NCBI GenBank assembly: GCA_030015575.1
Contig: CM057340.1
Location: 749,897,632 to 749,961,631, forward strand
DNA length: 64,000 nucleotides
From: Agapanthus africanus
Lineage: Eukaryota > Streptophyta > Magnoliopsida > Asparagales > Amaryllidaceae
Direction of reading: 5' to 3'
A model generated the notes under the pieces. It did no database searches, was not told the origin of the DNA, and was given only the letters and a program-made list of their open reading frames with translations. Position numbers and translations under genes: made by a program. This document shows, one piece after another, positions 20,955 through 31,196 of the stretch; position 1 is the first letter of the stretch; the number at the start of each line of letters is the position of its first letter.

Positions 20955-21629
20955 TTGATGGAGTTCTCGATAACGTATCAACCTCTCAAAGCAGTGAAAG
21001 GCCAGGCTATTGCCGACTTCCTCGCTGAGCATCCGATACCTGCTGATTCTCCTCTGAATTGCGATCTGCCAGACGAACATGCATTTGACTCGATCGATGG
21101 TGGTGATACCCGATGGGAGCTTTATTTCGATGGAGCATCTTCCATGAAGAAGCGCAAACAAAGCACCCCCATAATCAAATCAGGGGTAGGCCTTATCTTC
21201 GTGACTCCACAAGGAGGGATAATGCGCTTTGCCTTCTCCTTAACAGAGCCGAGGATGAACAATGAGGCCGAATACGAAGCTTTGATAGCAGGCCTCGAGA
21301 TCGCCATTGACATGGGAATTGAAAACCTCCTCATATACGGAGACTCCCAACTGGTTGTTAGTCAAGTAAATGGCGACTACCAGACGTACAAACCCGAACT
21401 AGTAAAATATGGCGAGAAGGTGCATGAACTGTTGACCCAGATCCCCTCCTACACTTTGGAAAATATACCGCGCGCGGAAAACAGCAAAGCGGACGCATTA
21501 GCCAAGCTCGCTAAGGAACTGGCCGACGAGAACCTCGATGACGTCAGAATCGTGATACAAAGCCGTCGGGTGCTTGCCCTAGCAGAAATATCTCCGGAAT
21601 CATCCGAAGAAAAGGGAGCGACTGAGTAG
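20955..21629 (+). pseudogene. pol: Tat-2 second, archaeal-type RNase H
   Basis: A complete second RNase H fold with its acidic residues: Asp in WELYFDGAS (21129), Glu in NNEAEYEALIAGL, Asp in IYGDSQLVV and Asp in SKADALAKLA. It would remove element RNA from RNA-DNA hybrids in place of the degenerate first domain. Its presence between the first RNase H and integrase is diagnostic of the Tat clade. The TAG at 21627-21629 separates it from the integrase. Confidence 0.92.
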
Positions 21630-21740
21630 ACGACCCTGCAAATAAAAGACCGGGAAAAGGCCGAGGATTGGAGAGAAGTCTTTATAGACTACTTCAAATA
21701 CCGTCGAACGCCCGAAGATGCGTCCTCAAGACATCAGCTT

Positions 21741-22919
21741 ATGAAACGAGCTCTGTCTTTCGCCTTCGTCAATGATACTCTGTACAAGAGGTCGTTTGAT
21801 TCTCTGTGGTTGAGATGCCTGGGACCCGACGAAGCAAAAAGAGTCGTTCAAGAAGTTCACGACGGACTCTGCGGTTCTCACCAAGCAGGCTCGAAGATGA
21901 AATTGAAGATCAAATGGATGGGTTACTACTGGCCCACGATGATTCAGGACTGCCTCGAATATGCGAAGCAATGCCACTCGTGCCAAATCCACGGGGACTT
22001 CATCCACCAGCACCCAAATCCATTACATCCAACGGTGGCTAGCTGGCCGTTCGAAATGTGGGGAATTGACATAGTTGGCCCCATCGAACCAGCATCGTCC
22101 AGGGGACATCGTTTCATCCTGGCGACGACTAACTACTTCTCCAAATGGGCATAAGCAGTACCGCTGAGGGAAGTGAAGAGGGAGAATATCCTCCATTTCT
22201 TCAAGACGCACGTCATATATCGGTTTGGAACTCCACGACGGATCATTTCCGATAACGGGCCAGCCTACAGAAGCCACAAGATCAGTCGCTTCGCGCAACA
22301 GCACAATATAGACTGGAGATATTCCTCGGTTTATAATTCGCGAGCTAATGGTCTAGCTGAGGCCTTCAACAAGACCTTGACAAAGATCATAAAGAAAACG
22401 GTGTCCCGAAATAAGAAGGACTGGCACGAGAGACTGCAAGAGGCTCTTTGGGCGTATCGAATTACGTTCAAGACGGCCACGAACACAACGCCATACGCGT
22501 TGGTATTCGGTACGGAAGAAGTAGTCCCCCTCGAGATAGAGTTACCCTCTCTACGAGTGGCAGTCCACTACGAGCTGACGAACGAAGAAAATGCTCACCT
22601 TCGGCCTGAGGAGCTTGATGCCCTTGATGAAATACGGCTCATAGCGCAACAAAATCTAGAAGCTTATAAAGCAAAGATGACGCGCTCATATGAAAGATTG
22701 ACCCGACCGAGAACATTCCGCCAAGGCGAACTCATGCTAGTCGTCGAAAGGCCTATGATCCCCAATCGCGCCAAGCGGGGAAAATTCGAGCCGAACTATG
22801 AAGGCCCGTACATCATAGACAAGGTCTACCAGGGTGGAGCCTATCTACTTATGGATATGCATGGTGAAAGGCCTTTCAGGCCAATAAACGGCCGCTTCCT
22901 AAAGAAATACTACGCTTAA
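21741..22919 (+). pseudogene. pol: Tat-2 integrase
   Basis: The zinc-binding HHCC region is at about 21860-21985 (HDGLCGSHQAG, CHSCQIHGD). The catalytic core has Asp in WGIDIVGP (near 22063), Asp in ISDNGPAY (near 22250) and Glu in GLAEAFNKTL (near 22358), so the DDE triad is intact. The C-terminal part ends KFEPNYEGPYIIDKVYQGG and LKKYYA, with the natural stop TAA at 22917-22919. One nonsense codon TAA at 22152-22154 replaces a Glu codon by inference. No chromodomain is present, as expected for Tat. Confidence 0.93.
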
Positions 22920-23280
22920 TGAACCACAGCCTAGGTCAATGATAGACGACGATGACTATGTCCGCTCTCTATCTTCCTAAGCTCAAGCTCTATAAGTAGT
23001 AGCTAGCCTTCTCCTTGACGGATCGAGACGTCCTTAAACTAATACCGGACCGAGACGTCCTTAAACTAACGACGGACCGAAACGTCCTTAAACTACTACC
23101 GCAGCATCCTTAGGCTGACGAGATGAATAAAAAAAAATATAGATAAAAAAATAAATAAAATAAAAACGGTATGTCCATAAGCAAAAAAAGGGCACGGATG
23201 AAAACCCGAAAGGGCTCTATGAGTAAAAACAGCAGGGCTACCGGCGAGTGTTTGTGAAAACCCAAAAGGGTGCAACCTCG
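22920..23280 (+). repeat. Tat-2 3' untranslated region, first part
   Basis: It contains three 30-bp units at 23020-23095 of the form GGACCGAGACGTCCTTAAAC, the same GGAC-N6-GTCC pattern as the LTR array. An A-rich stretch (23120-23180) follows, then GGGCACGGATGAAAACCCG, shared with Tat-4 at 45790-46010. No coding sequence is recognised. Confidence 0.65.
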
Positions 23281-23830
23281 TTAAAGGACACTTACAAGGT
23301 CCTCTCGACCTTATAAGGAGAAACCACCCGCTTGAGATCCTTACGACTCACAAGGGAGCAACACACTTAGGGATCCCCACGATTCTTAAGGAGAAATTAC
23401 ACTTGCGAGATCCTCACGACTCGTAAGGAGAACTCTCTTATGGGACCCTCACGGCTCATAAGATTTGAAAGTCTTAAGTTATAGAGACCTAAACCTGTGC
23501 TTAAGCAACCCCCCCCGAAAAAAAGCCTTCGATATTGCCCTACAAGCGGTTCAATACTGACCCTTGTATACAATCCACGGGCACGAATAAACATTTCCCT
23601 AACCAAGTCACATCCATGACTAGGGATATGTACGCATGATGAACAACCCCTATAAGTCTTCTCGACTTATAAGGAGAAAACCCTCTTGTAGGATCCTTAC
23701 GACTTACAGAAGAACATACACTTAGGAATCCTCACGATTCCTAAGGAGAAAATACACCTACAAGATCCTCACGACTTGTAGGGAGAAATACCTTTGTGGG
23801 ACCCTTACGGCTCATGAAGTCAAAAGCCTT
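23281..23830. repeat. Class I hairpin arrays (loop CTCAC/CTCTC) in Tat-2 3' region
   Basis: Two blocks of stem-loops lie at 23291-23460 and 23650-23815. Examples: 23291-23301/23307-23317 (11 bp, one mismatch), 23366-23375/23381-23390 (two G-U), 23651-23658/23664-23671 (perfect), 23721-23730/23736-23745 (perfect 10 bp), 23757-23764/23775-23782 (perfect 8 bp). The loop is CTCAC, CTCTC or close, and GGAGAA follows most units. Stems differ but remain complementary. The module GTATACAATCCACGGG at 23566 repeats one from the LTR U5. Confidence 0.8.
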
Positions 23831-24502
23831 AGTCGACAGGACCTTAACCCTGTTCGCTAAGCCACCTTTGTTCGACATCGACAGAGGCAAATAATGATTC
23901 GCTCCTGGCAATATCCCAGTTGTAGCGGTGCTGATGCCGAAATCGGTGTCTAATCTCAGGTTTACAGCGAAAATCCAGTAGGCCGCACGTGCATACGAAA
24001 TAGCCGAAATAATGGGGCAACTTGCAATAAAAAAGCAGCAAGTAAAAACGTATGCAAACAAAATAGCCGAAATGATTGGGCAACTCACAATAAAAAGCAG
24101 CGAGTAAAAATAAAATAAATAGCTGAAATGATTGGGCACCGCGAAAAATAGCTAAAATGATTGGGCAATCGCGACTCTCGTGATCTAAAGCTGAAATGAT
24201 AGAGCATCGCGGAAATAAAACAAAAAAATATTGAAACTTTTGCCCTACAGTTGAGATCACATCGATCCCTGTATACAATCCAAGAGCGCAAACAAAGAGA
24301 GAATCACACCTTCCCAACAGGCTCCACCAGGAAATGAAGCCAAATCTCGACGGTTCACCAACAACCTAGAGACAACTGCAACATTCGTCTCGATAGAGCA
24401 AACGCAGTGCCAGCAAACGAAGCGAAGATCAAATTCCTAGCTTCACGGTTTTGGCGGTAACTTATGTAAAACCTAAAAGACCACCACAGATCAGTTCAAC
24501 TT
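23831..24502 (+). other. Tat-2 3' region spacer
   Basis: Non-coding. It contains repeated CCGAAATAATGGGGCAA / GCTGAAATGATTGGGCA phrases (23990-24200) with GCAATAAAAAGCAGC-like spacers, and another GTATACAATCCA at 24271. The frames over it on the minus strand are repeats read by chance. Confidence 0.5.
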
Positions 24503-25670
24503 CCAGGGAAATTAGTGTCCCTGGCAACTACTTACTCTCAGGGAAACTAGCGTCCTTGATGAGAGGCTCCTGATTCGCGTCGGCCCTCAGAGAAACCAGT
24601 GTCTCCGCAGGAACACCCCGATTCGTTTCAACCCCGAAGAAACCAGTGTCTTCGGCAAAATCCTTCGACTCAGGGAAACCAGTGTCCTTGATGAGAAAAT
24701 CCTGATTCTGGTCGACCCGCAGAGAAACTAGCGTCTCCGTAGGAATACATCGATTCGTTTCAACCCCAGGGAAACCAGTGTCCCTGGCAACTACCTCAAC
24801 TCAGGGAAACTAGCATCCTTGATGAGAGACTCCTGATTCGCGTCGGTCCACAGAGAAACCAGTGTCGCCGCAGGAACACCCCAATTCGTTTCAACCCCGA
24901 AGAAACCAGTGTCTTCGGCAAAATTCTTCGACTCAGGGAAACCGGTGTCCTTGACGAGAAAATCCTGATTCGCATCGACCCGCGGAGAAACTAGCGTCTC
25001 CACAGGAATACATCGATTCGTTTCAACCCCAGGGAAACCAGTGTCCCTGGTAAATACCGTAATTCAGGGAAACTAGCGTCCTTGATGAGAGCCTCTTGAA
25101 TCGCGTCGGCCCGCAGAGAAACCAGTGTCTCCACAGGAATACTCCGACTCTTCGAGGAAACTAGCGTCCTCGGCAGAATCCTTCGACTCAGGGAAATCAG
25201 TGTCCTTGACGAGAACATCCTGATTCGCGTCGACCAGCGGAGAAACTAGCGTCTCCGCAGGAATACATCGATTCATTTCAACCCCAGGGAAACCAATGTC
25301 CCTGGCAAATACCTCAATTCAGGGAAACTAGCGTCCTTGATGAGAGCCTCCTGATTCGTGTCGGCCCGCAGAGAAACCAGTGTCTCCGCAGGAATACTCC
25401 GATTCGTTTCAACTTCGAGGAAACTAGCGTCCTCGGCAAAATCCTTCAACTCAGGGAAATCAGTGTCCTTGACGAGAACATCCTGATTCGCGTCGGCCTG
25501 CAGAGAAACTAGCGTCTCTACAGGATCATCTCGACTCGTTTCAACACCAGGGAAAACAGCGTCCTCCGCAAAATACTTCAACTCAGGGAAATTAGTGTCC
25601 TTGACGAGAACTGTTCGATTCGTCTCAGCCCGCAGAGAAACCAGTGTCTCCGCGAGAGCTTATCGATTCG
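24503..25670. repeat. Class II hairpin array, ~27 units, loop AACCAGTG/AACTAGCG
   Basis: About 27 stem-loops lie in a row with a higher-order period near 260 bp (CCAGGGA stems at 24503, 24766, about 25028 and 25281). Each unit has a 6-7 bp stem around an 8-nt loop. Stems include CCAGGGA/TCCCTGG (24503-24509/24518-24524), CCGAAGA/TCTTCGG (24634-24640/24649-24655), CGAGGA/TCCTCG (25153-25158/25167-25172) and GCGGAGA/TCTCCGC (near 25235). The loop is nearly constant while stems vary with pairing kept. Confidence 0.85.
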
Positions 25671-25819
25671 TCTCAACTTGAAAGATAAAGCCTTAGGCAG
25701 CAGGGATCAAAAAACTTGTTTCCTAAGTACTGGGACCCTGCAAGTCGGTCTAAAATGGTCTCTTGCATACTATTCACGGGTCTCACTCTCCAAAGTCGAA
25801 TTTCGATAAGAAGGGAAAC

Positions 25820-26010
25820 AACCGCTTACGGGTCCTCTCGACTCGTAAGAGGGAAAATTCTCTTATAGGATCCTTAAGACTTATAAGAGAAAATGCACTT
25901 AGGAATCCTCACGATTCCTAAGGAGAAAATACACCTACGAGATCTTCTCGATCCGTAGGGAGAAAAATCTCTATAAGACCCTCACGGCTCACAGATCTGA
26001 ACCTGCGGCC
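25820..26010. repeat. Third class I hairpin block
   Basis: 25825-25834/25840-25849 (10 bp with one G-U, loop CTCTC), 25898-25907/25913-25922 (perfect 10 bp, loop CTCAC) and further imperfect units, each followed by GAGGGAAAA or GGAGAAAA. Same family as 23281-23830. Confidence 0.8.
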
Positions 26011-26154
26011 TAAGCCATCGCTACCTCTGGGCAAAAAACTAAGATGCTTACTCTATTATCTGCCAATTATGTTTATCAAGACAGCATGCTGATAATAAGA
26101 GAAGGGAGAAAGCAAAAGAGCATACAAGACATTCAAAAAGAAAAAATGTGTATC

Positions 26155-26160
26155 TTTATT
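26155..26160 (-). terminator. Poly(A) signal of the antisense gene
   Basis: AATAAA on the minus strand lies about 105 nt after the predicted stop codon at 26265-26267, in an A/T-rich context with T-rich sequence after it. Position and motif fit a plant polyadenylation signal. Confidence 0.6.
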
Positions 26161-26264
26161 GATTAACTTCAATCAAATACAAGGTGAATCGTACAAAAGA
26201 ATAAAGAATGGATACATATTATTTGAAAAAGAAAATTTTTACAAATACATTGATACAAAGGCAG

Positions 26265-26974
26265 CTACTGGGAAGGAAGCGTCTTAAATAGCTCTATCAG
26301 TTGTTCGCACACTTCCTTCTATGCCTTTTCCTGAACGGCCACCACCGCCAGTTCTGCCTCCACCTGAGCCCTTTGCTGCAAGAGAGATGCAAGCTGCTTC
26401 CCAACGGCCTACTGAGCTGCTTCGCGGCCTTGGGCATTACGCTCGGCAGCGTCAAGTTTCTGCTTCAAGTTCAGCCCATTTGAGATACGCTCCAGAAGGC
26501 CCTCGAAGACAACCTTCACATCGGCAGCGTTCGCCTCAACTTCAGCATGTAGGCGAGCAGTTTTGCTTGAAGACTCCTGACACTCCTTCAGCCTTAAAGC
26601 TTCTTCTTGTTCCAAATGGCGGAAATGAGAAGTGCTTTGCTCGAGCCATGCTGCCCGTTGTGTACTCACGGCCAAAACCTCAGGGACAAGACGCATCGAC
26701 TCCAGCTGATGCAGGCGAGCCTCGATCTCCCTGCAGTGATTAACCCAAGACGCAACGATACCCTCGTCATGGAAATTTACGAGTATCACCAGCATTGGGT
26801 TAACCGCCGTAGCAAAATCTGCGGCAGACGTAGGAGTCTCGACGTCGAGTTCCTCGATGTAGCCGTTCAACATGCGCAGACTATTCGCGGCGCCTTTCGA
26901 GGACGGACGTCTCAAGAAAGGGCCTGCCGGCATTGTGACACGAGGCTCGAAGGGCGCCGAGATCGGAACGATAG
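26265..26974 (-). pseudogene. Antisense gene exon 8: coiled-coil C-terminal part
   Basis: The acceptor is TTTTTTTAG|CT at 26975. The frame reads SAPFEPRVTMPAGPFLRRP, LRMLNGYIEELDVETPTSA, then a long heptad-rich helix (EIEARLHQLESMRLVPEVL, SSSKTARLHAEVEANAADV, NLKQKLDAAERNAQGREAA). TAG at 26409-26411 and another near 26315 interrupt it; homologous helix (KQLASLLQQRAQVEAELAVV) continues to the TAG at 26265-26267. Oligomerisation is the likely role of the coiled coil. Confidence 0.7.
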
Positions 26975-27046
26975 CTAAAAAAACAAGATACGATTAGAGG
27001 ACACATTATAAAAAAGGGGGGTCTTCAATGCGATAGTTTGCTATAC

Positions 27047-28636
27047 CAGCTGCAGCAGGTGGCAAGGCCGGAAGGGCCGGTGGCGCGGCCGATCTTTCAT
27101 CCCCTCCTTCGATTTGTAGCACAGCAGTCAGGACAAGAAAAGGTTAGAAATAATTCCATCACTGAAAAAGAAAGATATCAGTCGGAAACTATACTCACCA
27201 GCGCCACTGGAGGGAGAGGTGAGTTCAGATGGGAAGGAGAAGTGTGGGAGCAACACCTGATAAAGATGGTCAAAAAGCACTCCTGAAAAGACACAACAGT
27301 ACGACTTTAGTACATAAATTATGCGTCTGAAAGATAAGACTAATAAGTTGCAAACCCATACCTTCCAACATCTTCGATGATATGAGAGAGGGCTGAGAAG
27401 TGACCACCGCCAAGGCAGTAGTTGACGGCGCTCCCTCGAGCAATGGAACATCGGCACTGGCCGCACCTGCGTTAAAAAAACAAGGGTAAACCTTTTAGGA
27501 AAGATTGCATGATAAAAAAGGGGGGATGGTAATCCGAAATTTACCTGATGAGCCTCCAGCCGAGACGGAGGCGTCTCCTTCCTCCATCGACATAAGTCCA
27601 CCACCCATGGCCTCATCCCCAAACTCCACGGGGGCCGTCGTCGTGCTCGCTAGGCCAGGAGACGGCGGAGGGCCGTAGGCGGGGAGAGCTATGACCCGAG
27701 CATTGCCAGACTCTTGAGAAAGAGCGGTCAGCTCATCCTCAAGGATCATGTCCACCTCACCCGCTACTCCCTCGGGCTCAGCAGTCGAGGCTGTCTCGTC
27801 CGCCATCGCCACGGGGTCATCGGTCTCAGGCGTTCCGTCCGGTACTAGCTCGGGCTTGGCATCGGCCACCTGCTCAGGTATAGTGGACGTGACCATTTCG
27901 TCAGCCACTAGCTCGGGCCCGGCAATCCCGGTTGTGTCGTCCGCCATCGGCTCGGGTTCGACCAATGCCTCTTCCTCTGGCCCCTCAGGTTCGACGGTCT
28001 CCGCGTCCCCCTCGGTTGGACTTGGCCCTGTAGGACAGAATATATAAGAACCGACAGCTTTATAATTCTTACAACAAAATTCTGAAAGAAATATTACCTG
28101 AGGTGGACTTATCGTTAGCCTCCCTATTGGCGCGCACCGCCTGTCTATGAGCTGTAGACAAGGCGACCGGGGCCTCATCTGAGGGAGTATCAGCATGAGG
28201 GACAGTGCTTGGGCCCGCTCCAATGGCTAAAGCAGCCCTGCGTGCCTTCACTTCGCGCCTCAACCGCTTCCTCTCCTCCCGGGCCGTCGCGATAGACCTC
28301 TTCGACGCTTCCGTCATTAAGGTGTTGTCGTCCTCGTTTAGAGTTGGCTCCAGAGCCTTTAAGGCATCTCTCATCGGCTCTTCAAGTCAGGTCTCTAGCG
28401 GTAGCCCCGAGGAGGCAGAAACATCGGCAGTTGGCCCGGGAAGAGTCTCCGCGTCACCTGGCGGGATCAGCATTGTGGTTCTTGTGATAAAAAAAGGGAA
28501 AGATTAGATCGACCATAACACAAGGAGAATAAAGACTTGATGAATCGAAATGTACCAAGGCCTAAGGACGCTCTAAGTCGTTCCTCCTCTTGGAAAGTCT
28601 TGAGGGAAGCGGCAATGGCCTCTTCAGTGGTGATGC
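27047..28636 (-). pseudogene. Antisense gene exons 2-7: acidic Ala/Pro-rich linker
   Basis: Exon 2 encodes a helix (TTEEAIAASLKTFQEEERLRASLG). Exon 3 has a basic helix (REERKRLRREVKARRAALAIG) and one TGA near 28386 where CGA is likely. Exon 4 is acidic and low complexity (VEPEGPEEEALVEPEPMADD and similar), with PxLVADxM-like repeats. Exons 5-7 are short (35, 28 and 20 codons). Donors read G|GTAATA, G|GTAAAT, G|GTATGG, G|GTGAGT and G|GTATAG. The acceptor of exon 7 (27107) is the weakest. Confidence 0.65.
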
Positions 28637-28719
28637 CTGTTTGAAGAAAAGAGGGGAAAAACGTTAGTCAAAGGCAATAATAAAGATATGATGCAATAAA
28701 AAATGCGACTAGTGATTAC

Positions 28720-31041
28720 CCGATTGCGCAAGCTTAGCTAGCCACGCGTCGCGCCTCGCCAATCGTTCTGAAGCTACGATGGCGGCCGCCAAGTCTGTGT
28801 CATCCGGCGGCGTGACTAATCCCCTGTTGGTCCCTTACTCATCCAGGCCCTCACTATAGGGAGCATGGGGTTCCTGACCGAACGCAACGTCAGCTGCGAA
28901 GAGCGACTTCTTTTTCTTCTTCTGCCCACCAGCCCTAGGTACACCCGGGATCGACTTGCGCTTTGCAGGCACCTTGGGGCGGCGGGTCCCAATGTCCGCA
29001 CCCACACCAGACTCCGGCGAGGCTACAACAACTGTCTCCACTGGAGCACAGGACGCTGGTGGTGCATCCGCAATACCGGGAAGCGGCAATCCGCGTGGAG
29101 GACTCTGCACACGCGGTGGTCCGGCTCTAGCATCTTTCAAAGGGGGAACTACCGGGGTCCTTGGCACTAGAGGAGCTTTGCGGTCGCTACCTACAGGCAC
29201 ACCCTTACGGTCGACCAGCAATCGCTTTTCTTCCTTTATAACGGCTCCCATCGAATGATTGTACCATTCTGTATATACCTTGAGGAGTCGTGGGGCGCAA
29301 GCCGGCTCGCTGATAAAAAAATGAGAACCCGTATTCAGACGCATGAAGTGATGCAGCGCGTTCTCCATCCCTTCTTCAGTAGCAGCAGGTTCCGATAGGA
29401 AAGCCTCCAATGGTACCCCTTGATTGTAGCTCAGTTGTTGGGCGAAATGATGCATGTTTTATCTCATGAAAATCGCCGCACCGTTCTGCCTGAACACCAG
29501 GAAGTCCGGTCTGATAGAATATAGATGGAGGGTCTCCCAGGCCGTCAAAACTGATGTCCCATCTTTGAAAGTGTCTTGCAATGGCCGCACTGCAGTAGTA
29601 GATGCCTTTCCAATAGTCAGCACCTTATCAATGAAAGACACCCCGTCTCCAACGGTGTGGGGGCGAAGGAGCAAACCCCTGGCATTCCGTGGCGATAAAG
29701 TCACAATTGATGCGCCAATCAGCTGTATGATTCGAAGGAAGCTGCACCTGTCATAGAACGACGGCCTTTTGTGCATACCGAAGACACCCGATATATATAG
29801 CTCGAGCCATGATACGAAGTAGTGCATCGGGAAGATCACGTGCAGTACTCCAGGCTCATTAGCATCCGCCACTTGACTGAGGCCGTGATACAGGTGTGCC
29901 AAGCCGGCGATCCCAACAACCACTTTTACCCCAATGGTCATCCGGTGAGCTGGGTAAAAGACAGAGGGCCGCATATGGCGAGAATGCATCGGGAGTGCAA
30001 ACCAACTCGGCCATAGCCCAAGAAATCCTAAGAAAAAGGCCTCCTCGTCCATCCCGGGGGCTGCAACTTCCGCAAAAGACACAGTTGGGGAGTTAGGCAG
30101 GAAGAAACCCTTCTGGTCTATTTCCTTTACCGGCAGGTTATCCAAACCTAGACCGAAAGGGTCATCAAGTGTGGCAAACTTAGCAGCTTCTGCCGAGAGG
30201 ACGTTTGGGTGAAGGAATCGAGCGAAGAAATCCTCGAAGCTAACTCCGCGGCTCCCACGTTCGATAAAAAGGGCCTCATAGATGTTCAACACTTTGATCA
30301 AGCTTGGAAATTGATGTTGAACAGCGTTATCCGGAGTGAGGCCCCTTACTGCCGGCTTAGCACCGAAGACATACTCGTCTGTAGGAAGCAACTCCTCATA
30401 ATGCTCCCCTATAACTGGTAAGCCGGAGACCTCTGTGAATTCCTCCAAAGAAATCGACACTTCCCGGTCCATAGCGAGGAAAGTGTGAGTAAGAATGTTC
30501 CACTGCTCCAAAAAGGCCTTAAACTACCAGGTGGGAAGCGTGGGATATTGGAAGAGGGAGACATAAACTGCAGTGTACAACCATAACCTTATCAACTGCG
30601 ATTTCTTCGCCGACAGAATATAGCGAGCCCATGGCAGATAGCTGATCGGATGGCGAGGGATCAGAGCCTATGATAGCTGATCGGTCGCGCCTCCCTTTGA
30701 CAAATACGGCGTCCCAGGATATCCAAAACCATAGGACGCTGAACCGGAATTGCATCTATAGCGGGATGAAGAAAGCCCTTTGAATTCTAATCGACCATCT
30801 CCACGGCATACTGCACCGGGGGTGGGCTGGCATAGTGGATCGCCGTAATAGGCTCTGACGGCACTGCGCACGAAAAACTCCGTCGACCCATGATAATCTG
30901 GTTGTACCACGACCCCCAAAGGTGGAGATTCTTACATTCAGGGTTGTGGTCCCTGATCATACCTAGGGCTTCGCGGTCCACGGGCGGTTCGGGAAACCCT
31001 TCCTCCGAAAGAACAAATGGGAATGAAGTATCGAAAGACAT
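28720..31041 (-). pseudogene. Antisense gene exon 1: plant-mobile-domain-like region and basic tract
   Basis: It starts MSFDTSFPFVLSEEGFPEPP at ATG 31041. After a shift near 30790 the frame gives SRYRCNSGSASYGFGYPGT, RLWLYTAVYVSLFQYPTLPTW, FLEQWNILTHTF and VSISLEEFTEVSGLPV; then FYPAHRMTIGVKVV, GLAHLYHGLSQV and FPMHYFVSWLELYI. The spacing of W/YF motifs resembles the plant mobile domain (PMD-type, aminotransferase-like) found in transposons and in a few plant regulators; this is recognition by eye. A Pro-rich segment and a basic KKKKK stretch near 28900 follow, possibly nuclear-targeting. Stops lie near 30675 and 30528, at 29459-29461 and at 28835-28837. Confidence 0.7.
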
Positions 31042-31106
31042 GGTTACTGCAAGGGAACAAAATTAGCCGTTAGTGTTGTAATTCCAACGCTTGGCGTTTA
31101 AATTTT

Positions 31107-31180
31107 TTTAATTAATTAATTAATTAAATTAAAAATTAATTAAAATAAAAATTAATTAAAATTAAATTAAAATTAATTAC
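31107..31180. repeat. AT-rich TTAATTAA tract
   Basis: Simple repeat of TTAATTAATTAA and variants in the 5' untranslated part of the antisense gene, between its promoter and ATG. Confidence 0.8.
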
Positions 31181-31196
31181 ACCACACTGCAGTGCA

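Larger units (their letters stand above)
26265..31041 (-). pseudogene. Antisense spliced gene of Tat-2: mobile-domain-like protein with coiled-coil tail
   Basis: Proposed exons (minus): 31041-28720, 28636-28556, 28457-28098, 28027-27545, 27466-27362, 27282-27199, 27106-27047, 26974-26265. Each intron is GT-AG, each splits a codon after its first base (phase 1), and internal exon lengths are 81, 360, 483, 105, 84 and 60, all multiples of three. The frame stays in register through to the TAG at 26265. A TATA box (31837), a TTCCCTTGCAG acceptor-like site just before the ATG, and AATAAA (26155) complete it. Extra antisense frames between pol and 3' LTR are known in the Tat lineage. Several stops and one shift in exon 1 mark this copy as decayed. 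Role unknown. Confidence 0.75.

Noticed and set aside
13666..22919. Ogre-type intron between gag and protease
   Set aside because: Gag, protease and pol of Tat-2 stay in one frame with homologous coding sequence throughout; no intron is needed.
23741..25581. Minus-strand frames with repeated ETLVSPRVDANQD-like peptides
   Set aside because: They are translations of the class II hairpin array; frame breaks and loop-level conservation point to nucleic-acid structure, not protein.
24503..25670. CRISPR-like regular repeats
   Set aside because: Units are degenerate hairpins with no constant-length unique spacers, no cas genes and a plant retrotransposon context.
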